In this document: piece after piece, positions 57,987 through 64,000 of the stretch
Numbering within the stretch: position 1 is the first letter of the stretch
How the letters are laid out: each line of letters begins with the position of its first letter
Assembly (NCBI RefSeq): GCF_900111645.1
Contig: NZ_FOHQ01000006.1
Location: forward strand, 1 to 64,000
DNA length: 64,000 bases
Direction of reading: 5' to 3'
From: Methanococcoides vulcani
GTDB taxonomy: Archaea > Halobacteriota > Methanosarcinia > Methanosarcinales > Methanosarcinaceae
The notes under the pieces: model-generated
What the model saw: the letters and a program-made list of their open reading frames with translations, nothing else
Database searches by the model: none
Told to the model about the DNA's origin: nothing
Position numbers and translations under genes: made by a program

Positions 57987-58559
57987 ATGGATGAAAGTGT
58001 AATCAAGGACACAACGGCAAATCCGGCACCATTGGGATTGATGGGGTTTGGGATGACTACGGTGCTGCTTAATTTGCATAATGCAGGATTGTTTGGACTG
58101 GGATCAATGATCTTAGCTATGGGCCTATTTTATGGAGGTATTGCTCAAATGATAGCAGGGGTCATGGAATGGAAAAAAGGTAATACTTTTGGGACAACAG
58201 CATTCACTTCATATGGAGCATTCTGGCTCACTTTAGTATTCATAATGATTGCACCAAAATTAGGCTTGGGAGACGCTCCAAGCGCAATCGAAATGTCAGC
58301 ATATCTATTCATGTGGGGATTGTTTACCTTTGGAATGTTTATAGGAACTTTCAAAGCTAACAGGGCCTTGCAAATCGTTTTCGGAACATTGGCATTGTTA
58401 TTCATATTGCTGGCCATATCCGATCTTACAGGAAGTGCAGCAATAAAGCAGTTCGCTGGTTATGAAGGGATTGTTTGTGGTCTTAGTGCGATCTATTTGG
58501 CACTGGCTGAAATAATAAATGAAAAATTCGGTAAAACGATTTTGCCACTCGGTGAATAA
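57987..58559 (+). CDS. GPR1/FUN34/YaaH (AceTr) family acetate/succinate transporter
   Basis: 190 residues from the ATG at 57987; a GTG at 57981 is also possible. It opens with the family signature [14 protein letters not shown] and has six membrane helices, with [21 protein letters not shown] as the second family signature (in the loop of helix 2-3), and a SYGAFW element. The family moves acetate, succinate or ammonium across the membrane as a channel. In a methylotrophic methanogen it could take in acetate for biosynthesis. Promoter TATA lies about 30-40 bases upstream. Confidence 0.9.
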   Translation: MDESVIKDTTANPAPLGLMGFGMTTVLLNLHNAGLFGLGSMILAMGLFYGGIAQMIAGVMEWKKGNTFGTTAFTSYGAFWLTLVFIMIAPKLGLGDAPSAIEMSAYLFMWGLFTFGMFIGTFKANRALQIVFGTLALLFILLAISDLTGSAAIKQFAGYEGIVCGLSAIYLALAEIINEKFGKTILPLGE

Positions 58560-58644
58560 CAAGTTGTTTGCATTTGCTTTACCTGCTGGTAGTTGCTGGA
58601 ACTGAATAGTGGTATTAAAAGAGAACGTACATTATCAAAGGAAT

Positions 58645-58770
58645 ATGCAAAAAGAAAATGACTTTGATACAAGGTGGAGTATAATATCTGGAAATCCGAT
58701 ACATCACGTATCTTGGAAAACCAAACATCCTGAGGTTCGTGAGTTGCTTATTGCTGCTCTTAAGGACTAA
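58645..58770 (+). CDS. Possible small protein
   Basis: 41 residues, starting MQKENDFDTRWSIISG and ending VRELLIAALKD. AAAGGA is two bases from the ATG, closer than usual. Composition is protein-like. It follows the transporter gene by 85 bases and could be the end of a former gene. No family is recognised. Confidence 0.3.
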   Translation: MQKENDFDTRWSIISGNPIHHVSWKTKHPEVRELLIAALKD

Positions 58771-59544
58771 GCTCATTGATCTTGTTCTCTTTATTTTCTT
58801 TTATGATTTTCCAATTTCTTTTTTGTTACCATGTTGTATATCAAAATCAATTAATAGATTTAAAACATATACTCTATTACCGTACTATAAATGGTACGGT
58901 GTGGCAGTGAGTCAGAAGGTAGAACGCCATTGGGTATAAAAGCCCATGATCTTTCAAGGTTTGTATGGCATTTGTAAATCCTTTAGATCGACCTCAGACA
59001 TCGGGACAGGGTCGCCCAATGAAGTCGGCAAATCGATCCCTGATCACTGTCATTAAATTACTATTCTACGATTTATTTTTCGATAAGCTTTGGCTTTATT
59101 TTTACTTCATTCCTTTTCTTATCGCACAACAAGTCAGGGATGTAAGTAACACCAATAACCCTACGTTTTTGTCAATTTGATATGCAATAATATCACTCTC
59201 CCCGCGTTTTTTCAAAGGGATGATTGCAATAAACAGTGGAGTGTAATTTTTTATACCTTCCAAATATTTTTCATCAAGAGAAATATATGTACTAATTTTT
59301 CACCTTAATCAAAATCTCTTATTATTTCTACTCCTTAGTGTCGAACGGAGTTCGACTCGGACGGTACGGGGGAGGAACAGCATGGGGTGAAAAAGGCGGA
59401 GCAACCTTACCAGAGTTCAATGTCTTTCTCCGACCACATTGCCCCATTAAATTTACTGTCCCGGAAAATCCACCGGTCTGCCATCAAGCCAATCAAATCC
59501 CCAAATCAGCTGAAATATAACATTTGGGCGGATGGATTTTCGCA
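58771..59544. other. Gene-poor stretch with two structured, G+C-rich islands
   Basis: The A+T-rich background is broken by two islands. Island 1 (about 58879-59045) begins with hairpin ACCGTAC/GTACGGT (58879-58900), then a TGGG..CCCA hairpin at 58931-58946 followed by AGATCGACCTCAGACATCGG and GGGACAGGG. Island 2 (about 59340-59480) begins with GTCGAAC-GGA-GTTCGAC (59340-59356), then ACGGTACGGGGGAGGAAC. Open frames here are short and unconvincing. The look is of structured RNA. A decayed ORF-less group II intron was considered, but I find no domain V. An unknown ncRNA or IS remnant is equally possible. Confidence 0.35.
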
Positions 59545-59766
59545 ATGAATATGCAGGGATATAGGTTACACGAAAAGGTCGTAATCGATCGAGTGAGTCA
59601 GATCAGGAAGATAATTCAAATGGAAAAGGATGGCACCCTACGTGAAGTTGAGAAGATGATCACGAGACCATACATCACAACTGTAGACAACTACGCTGAC
59701 ATGCTTGGTCGAACTGCAACATTTCCCTACAATAATTTAAGCTTAAATAAAGAGATTGAAACCTAA
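59545..59766 (+). CDS. Hypothetical small protein
   Basis: 73 residues from the ATG at 59545. Charged helical sequence HEKVVIDRVSQIRKIIQMEK is followed by KMITRPYITTVDNYADML. No clear ribosome-binding site is seen. No family is recognised. It lies just after the structured region and ends 60 bases before the convergent ferredoxin-thioredoxin reductase gene. It may be real or a relic. Confidence 0.4.
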   Translation: MNMQGYRLHEKVVIDRVSQIRKIIQMEKDGTLREVEKMITRPYITTVDNYADMLGRTATFPYNNLSLNKEIET

Positions 59767-59826
59767 ATTCTATAATGACAAGCCTTATAATCTCACATAG
59801 AATTGATGCTGGTTAAATTCTAATTA

Positions 59827-60117
59827 TTATTCATCCTCATCTTTTTTGAAGAAAAGTTCACAATGGCACATCCCATCATTTTCGATCTCTTCTTTGAGGT
59901 AGATACATGGACATATTATCTTCTTATCCTCTTCCTCATCGCCTGTTACAATCCGACATGGGCAGTATCTCTTACCGTATTTCTCTTTATTTTCAGCAAG
60001 CCCATCGATTACAGTGTCGAGTATTTCCTTATCAGGATTCAGTCTGTATCCTTTCTTTTCGGCGTACTTTATACCCAATTCATATAGCTGTTCTTTTAGT
60101 CCTTCATGCTCATTCAT
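59827..60117 (-). CDS. Ferredoxin-thioredoxin reductase catalytic (beta) subunit
   Basis: 96 residues. The cluster-and-disulfide cysteine pattern is complete: YCPCR, ICPCI and MCHCELFF (CPC, CPC, CHC). This protein takes electrons from ferredoxin through a [4Fe-4S] cluster and reduces thioredoxin or related disulfides. In methanogens the subunit works without the plant-type variable subunit. It is short, with a charged C-terminus KKDEDE, and forms a single-gene unit. Confidence 0.93.
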   Translation of the reverse strand: MNEHEGLKEQLYELGIKYAEKKGYRLNPDKEILDTVIDGLAENKEKYGKRYCPCRIVTGDEEEDKKIICPCIYLKEEIENDGMCHCELFFKKDEDE

Positions 60118-60240
60118 GTCTGCCTCCGGAATACTTCTACATTCCTCTTAATCTTGTTAATAAATATCCATTCCCAATCCTATATTGCCGATTAGAGGCT
60201 TTACCAGATAGCGTCACTAAATTGCTGTAAATTATAATTA

Positions 60241-60540
60241 GTCCTGTACCTTTGTTAGAGCGCTAACAACCAATAAAGGATACAGGACAATGGAACTCTA
60301 CGACTTAATATCAGATTATCTTAACGATAGCAATGGTTCACTAAAACTTCTCATAACTTGGTTCTTAAACAAGTCATGGAACAAGAAGCAATTGAACAAT
60401 CGGGTGCAGGAAAACACGAAAGAAGTATGACACGAACAACTCATAGGAATGGTTATCGTGATAGGTCACTCACAACAAGACATGGAGAACTGACAATTTT
60501 AAACTGGAAGGCGCTCTAAGGTATTGTTAATAGAACCTGG
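60241..60540 (+). mobile_element. Internally deleted IS256-family remnant
   Basis: The fragment begins with a strong imperfect hairpin: GTCCTGTA (60241-60248) pairs with TACAGGAC (60281-60288), CCTTT with AAAGG, and GTTAG with CTAAC inside. TTAGAGCGC (60255-60263) recurs inverted as GCGCTCTAA (60511-60519), probably parts of the terminal repeats. Between them is only the first ~75 codons of an IS256-type transposase. The catalytic region is missing, so the element is dead. Exact ends are uncertain. Confidence 0.55.
60290..60519 (+). pseudogene. IS256-family transposase, N-terminal fragment with frameshift
   Basis: ATG at 60290 starts MELYDLISDYLNDSNGS. At about 60360 the reading must move by one base to continue as VLKQVMEQEAIEQSGAGK, then SMTRTTHRNGYRDRSLTTRH, the N-terminal IS256 signature (YRNGY.R.L.T..GEL). 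It ends LNWKAL-TAA at 60519. Frameshift plus loss of the DDE region makes it non-functional. The hairpin just upstream covers the AGGAC ribosome site, which in live elements limits transposase translation from outside transcripts. Confidence 0.65.
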
Positions 60541-60569
60541 AAAGTTGTTAAGCTTTGGTTAGCAGTTGT

Positions 60570-61088
60570 TCATTCCAGTTCAATATCATAGATATTTAAA
60601 AGGGAGATAACTTCAGGGATAGAAAATTTTGTCTTTTTCAGGAAATTGTTATTTGGGTCGATATCATAGTTCTTTGCATTCCTGAAAGATGTAAAGCTCA
60701 GGTTTGTATTTCTAAAGAGACTGTTCTTAAGGTCGGAGTTCTCAAAATTTGCTCTTGTAAGGTTAGTATTTACAAAATCACAGTCATATATCTGGCAATT
60801 GGTAAAATTCGTATTTTCTAATTTCAGATCGGAAAACACAGACAGGGAAAGAAAAGAGTCTTCAAATCCAAAAGTGAGTATGAAGTCATTGCATTTTGAA
60901 AAGTCCAATCCCAGAATTTTGCAGTTCTTAAATCTAATATCCTGGAATTTGGTGTTATCCAGATCTACGTTTGATAAGTTGCAGTTTTCAAAATCACAAT
61001 CAATAAACCTTGAATTTTTGAAAGATACGTATGTAAGATCAATATCCTTAAAGGTTTCTGCTTCAAACTCTTCGTTCTGGTATTTCAT
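60570..61088 (-). CDS. Pentapeptide-repeat protein
   Basis: 172 residues. A run of A(D/N)LXX-type five-residue units forms a right-handed quadrilateral beta-helix from about 10 to 135 (FKNSRFIDCDFENCNLSNVD, then NTNLTRANFENSDLKNSLF). A helical C-terminal cap follows, with YDIDPNNNFLKKTKFSIPEV and LLNIYDIELE. The cap matches the Qnr/MfpA-like group in style, which mimics DNA and protects gyrase, but the archaeal target is unknown. It lies 50 bases from the IS256 remnant. A+T-rich codon use suggests recent acquisition. Confidence 0.85.
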   Translation of the reverse strand: MKYQNEEFEAETFKDIDLTYVSFKNSRFIDCDFENCNLSNVDLDNTKFQDIRFKNCKILGLDFSKCNDFILTFGFEDSFLSLSVFSDLKLENTNFTNCQIYDCDFVNTNLTRANFENSDLKNSLFRNTNLSFTSFRNAKNYDIDPNNNFLKKTKFSIPEVISLLNIYDIELE

Positions 61089-61560
61089 GATTTAGAGATA
61101 TTGTTGCTGTTTTATATGATTTCTTCTCACACGGAATAAATTCGATTGTGGCTCTGGAAACCATTGAATATAGTTATGCTATTGCGACAACTGTTGAAAA
61201 CTTAAACAGTTTCCATGAAATTGTTCCTCATGAATGAAAAATGAGATGATCATTTAAGTATCATCTCGGAGTAGCTTGCCGTTTTCCGCTACTGATAGGA
61301 TATGTGAATTCCAAACCCTTTTCACCACCAACGGTGTTGATGGCTCTCAGGCATTCAGATTCAAGCAGAGTATATGATCAAGGGGTAAAAACTAGTAGAA
61401 AATCAAAGCACAAAGTTTAAACTGACATACACATATATTTTTGAATGGTAAATATCAATAATCAATTACAGAGATATTTTGCCTATAATTAAATTGTTGA
61501 GTAACTAAACACCGGTGTAAATTCAGGTGTAAGTGCCAACAAAGTGGGGAGAAAAAGATA
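61089..61560. other. Intergenic region upstream of the cytochrome lipoprotein
   Basis: A minus-strand open stretch at 61261-61377 reads as protein-like sequence (LLESECLRAINTVGGEKG, then EFTYPISSGK) but has no start codon and is only 38 codons, so it is probably a leftover of a lost gene of unknown type. The rest is A+T-rich, and the cytochrome gene promoter should lie near 61430-61500 (ATATATTTTT). Confidence 0.35.
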
Positions 61561-62790
61561 ATGGTATCAAGAAATGCAAGTAAAGCAATCATAGTGATAC
61601 TGGCTGTGATCATAATACTAACATCCGGCTGTGTTGAGGACGAGGGGGAGGTAGGACCAGAACAGCTGTACGATCAAAGCAAACTGAATGTGATCAAGGT
61701 CACGAATGTGCCAGTAGTAGATGGTGACGTGGATCAACTATGGGCTGATGCCCCGGAACTGACCGTGCCACTTGGTGAGACATATGACACCCAGGACCCA
61801 GCAAGCATTAGTGACTGTGCTGGATGCCATGCCTATGACAGCGATACAATAGTTACACTAAAAGCTGTTTATAATGCCACTCACCTGACCGTCCTGGCGA
61901 CCTGGCCGGATCCAACAGCGAGTTTCACCCGTGGTGGTTCATGGTCATTCATTGATGGAACATGGGTGAAACAAGATCCGGAACAGTCCGAAGATCGTAT
62001 CTCTTTCTTCTGGCCTATCGGGGAGATCCAGGGTGACCCCTATGATACGGGGGGCTGTATGGCTAAATGCCATATCTATTATCCAACAGACACTGATCCT
62101 CATGTCAGTACCCATGGCATCATTGATGATTCCTGGTTGAAGAGCGGACGAGCGGATATGTGGCATAGCAAAGCAGGAAGAGGTGCAGGACTGACTTCAG
62201 CTACAAGTTTAGGCCTTACGGTAGATCCGGACACTCATGAGGTTGTTGCTGGAACTATCTCTACGATCGGGTACGCTGATGACAAGTATGTTGATGTCTG
62301 GGCAAACGATACTATCAATGGAGAAGACGGTGGGCGTTATGGTGATGAAGGAACCAGTGCATATTCACATAACCGTATTGCAGACAAGTCACGTCCAAAA
62401 TATATGGAAAAGGACCCGACCGATTTTACTGATGCCATGATTCTAACTCAATCTGAGATCGATGCAGGCGAAACTATCGGAGATGAAAACACAGGTGTGA
62501 GCGACGAAGATGCTGTCACTTACTGGTCTAAATATGAAGCTGTGGATGCTGTAGTCCCGGAGCGGATTCTCAGGACACCAGATGGTAGCCGGGCTGACAT
62601 CCAATTTGGAGCTGTCTGGAAGGACGGTACCTGGACAGCTGAGCTGTCAAGAGATCTCACCACCGGCAACGAGGATGATGTTCAGTTCAATACAAGTGAA
62701 GAGCATTACTTCGGGGTTGCCATATTTGATAACTCACGACATGGTTATCAACATATGACCTCCCGGATGTATTACATGAAGTTCATCTGA
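61561..62790 (+). CDS. c-type cytochrome lipoprotein with ethylbenzene-dehydrogenase-like domain
   Basis: 409 residues. A signal with lipobox LTSGC (Cys24) anchors it outside the membrane. CAGCH (C86-C89-H90) is a classical haem-c site. A second CMAKCH (C166, C170, H171) is a CxxxCH variant that may bind haem or metal. The body is a large beta-sandwich like the gamma subunit of ethylbenzene dehydrogenase/DMSO reductase-type enzymes (HLTVLATWPDPTASFTRG, then DRISFFWPIG). GGGGAGAAAAAGATA precedes the ATG. It stands alone. An extracellular electron-transfer role is inferred. No partner molybdoenzyme is in the window. Confidence 0.82.
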   Translation: MVSRNASKAIIVILAVIIILTSGCVEDEGEVGPEQLYDQSKLNVIKVTNVPVVDGDVDQLWADAPELTVPLGETYDTQDPASISDCAGCHAYDSDTIVTLKAVYNATHLTVLATWPDPTASFTRGGSWSFIDGTWVKQDPEQSEDRISFFWPIGEIQGDPYDTGGCMAKCHIYYPTDTDPHVSTHGIIDDSWLKSGRADMWHSKAGRGAGLTSATSLGLTVDPDTHEVVAGTISTIGYADDKYVDVWANDTINGEDGGRYGDEGTSAYSHNRIADKSRPKYMEKDPTDFTDAMILTQSEIDAGETIGDENTGVSDEDAVTYWSKYEAVDAVVPERILRTPDGSRADIQFGAVWKDGTWTAELSRDLTTGNEDDVQFNTSEEHYFGVAIFDNSRHGYQHMTSRMYYMKFI

Positions 62791-62959
62791 GCTCGTCACC
62801 AGAAACTGAACGTTGAGAGGATGTGGTTGTGAAAAGGCAACCACCTCCTATTTTACTCTTTAGTAAAGAACAGGTCTTAACCTTAATGAAAAGCTCTCAG
62901 TCCTGACAAAATCCTTGTTATTCAGAGCTTCCCTTTCAATCAACTTCATGACAGCAAGG

Positions 62960-64000
62960 TTAGAATATTTTTTCTTCAATTGGTTTTGTTTTCATCGGCA
63001 TTAGCACGATCAGCATCACTGCAGACACAACAGCAGCCATCGCACCATAGATAAATGGTGCCGGAGCACCTATCAGGTCCCAGAGAATTCCAGCAATGAG
63101 ATTTGCGAAGAGCATCATTATACCAATTACAGTATGGTATATACCAAGGGCAGTTGCCCTCTTATCAGAAGGAACAAGGTCTACTACGTACGCTCTTCCA
63201 ATTCCATCGGTAAGTGCCGCATACAGCCCATACACCACAAAAAGCAGCCAGACATAGCTATTTTCAGCAGTCAGCGCAAAACCTACATATACGCATGCAA
63301 AGATCAGGAACCCGCATGTCATGAGATTGCGCCTTCCCAGTTTATCCGATAATATGCCTGCAGGGAACGCACCGATCGCAAAGATCACGTTGTACAAAAT
63401 GTAGCACAAAAGTACGGCATAAACGGAAAATCCCAGATCCTGAGCTCTCAATATCAAAAACACATCACTTGAGTTCCCAACAGCGAATATAGATGTTATT
63501 AATAAAAATACCTTAAAATCCCTTCCAAATTGGGACACTTTAAATGAGATCTTTGTATCGACTATGTTCTTTCGTTCAGATACAAAGAACATCACAAACA
63601 AAACACCAATCAAACCTGGAATAAATGCTATCAGAAAAAGTAGGCGATAGTCATTATTTGTAAGATATAATATCATGATCGCAATAGCAGGGCCAAGCAC
63701 CGCCCCGATGGTATCCAGTGTCCTATGAAGTCCATAGGACTTACCCCTCTGGCATGGGTCACAGGAATCTGCGATCAAAGCATCACGGGCAGATGTACGC
63801 ACACCTTTTCCAAATCTATCCATAACCCGCGCAACAAGAACGAGCGGCCAAGTATAAGCAAAAGCGATCAAAGGCTTTGAGATGGCGGAAATGCTATATC
63901 CGGAAAGCACAAAGGGCTTACGTTTTCCAATTTTATCTGAATACCATCCTGTAATTACTTTCAGGAAACTTGCCGTACCTTCAGCAATTCCCTCAATAAG
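62960..64000 (-). CDS. Major facilitator superfamily transporter (5' end outside window)
   Basis: The frame is open to the last base of the window, so the N-terminus is missing. At least 346 residues are visible with about ten membrane helices. It has the MFS cytoplasmic loops GWYSDKIGKRKPFVLSGY, RVMDRFGKGVRTSARDALIA and ILSDKLGRRNLM. The RxxDRxGKGxRTxxRDAL loop is typical of a subgroup of archaeal and bacterial permeases of unknown substrate. The C-terminus is cytoplasmic (KTKPIEEKIF). It is convergent with the cytochrome gene. Confidence 0.88.
   Translation of the reverse strand, partial: LIEGIAEGTASFLKVITGWYSDKIGKRKPFVLSGYSISAISKPLIAFAYTWPLVLVARVMDRFGKGVRTSARDALIADSCDPCQRGKSYGLHRTLDTIGAVLGPAIAIMILYLTNNDYRLLFLIAFIPGLIGVLFVMFFVSERKNIVDTKISFKVSQFGRDFKVFLLITSIFAVGNSSDVFLILRAQDLGFSVYAVLLCYILYNVIFAIGAFPAGILSDKLGRRNLMTCGFLIFACVYVGFALTAENSYVWLLFVVYGLYAALTDGIGRAYVVDLVPSDKRATALGIYHTVIGIMMLFANLIAGILWDLIGAPAPFIYGAMAAVVSAVMLIVLMPMKTKPIEEKIF

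Noticed and set aside
58879-59480. Complete group II intron
   Set aside because: The look of island 1 suggested it, but no reverse transcriptase frame and no domain V hairpin were found. It is reported only as a structured region.

Overview
The window looks like a chromosomal segment of a methylotrophic methanogen of the Methanosarcinaceae, most like Methanococcoides. I place it there by gene content and not by any search. The supporting genes are the archaeal GatE amidotransferase, an archaeal-type topoisomerase I with zinc ribbons, an HdrA-like protein with a polyferredoxin partner, a ferredoxin-thioredoxin reductase catalytic subunit, PKD and PGF-pre-PGF surface proteins, and glucosylglycerate synthase/phosphatase genes. 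In the roughly 54 reading-frame ends I read, TAA (about 33) and TGA (about 21) are used and TAG is never used. This is expected of a lineage that decodes TAG as pyrrolysine.

Layout. 1-3.5 kb: two tandem PKD surface-protein genes sharing a ~660-bp near-identical 3' end, then tRNA-Val(CAC). 4.1-8.6 kb: a lipoprotein, a histidine kinase and HTH-REC response regulator, a small winged-helix regulator and two membrane proteins. 8.8-22.9 kb: thiC, a universal stress protein, topA, a nitroreductase, the branched-chain amino acid genes ilvC-ilvN-ilvB-cimA/leuA, an M42 aminopeptidase, malate dehydrogenase and an M48-like protein with a broken zinc motif.

22.9-28.5 kb: an A+T-rich accessory cluster on the minus strand, in transcription order: phosphopantetheinyl transferase, acyl carrier protein, AMP-forming ligase, zinc-ribbon PP-loop ATPase, NadE-like enzyme and FabG-like reductase. 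The transferase is interrupted by one in-frame TAG while the rest of the frame stays open. This is the best candidate here for an undescribed system. 28.8-31.5 kb: a decayed surface-protein gene, then a cohesin-dockerin protein and a cohesin/PGF-pre-PGF protein.

31.8-37.8 kb: a metallophosphoesterase overlapping an Lhr helicase, then adenine deaminase. 37.9-42.0 kb: glucosylglycerate metabolism, with gpgP, an unknown gene and a six-hairpin glycosidase transcribed divergently from gpgS across a promoter flanked by an inverted repeat. 42-52.4 kb: an aminotransferase, argG, carB-carA, a TolB-like propeller protein and gatE. 52.6-56.7 kb: hdrA-polyferredoxin and a small unknown gene, followed by tRNA-Val(TAC).

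57-64 kb: a looser region with a Cache lipoprotein, an acetate-transporter-family gene behind an 18-bp inverted repeat, a gene-poor stretch with structured sequence, ferredoxin-thioredoxin reductase, an IS256-family relic, a pentapeptide-repeat protein, a c-type cytochrome lipoprotein and a truncated MFS transporter.
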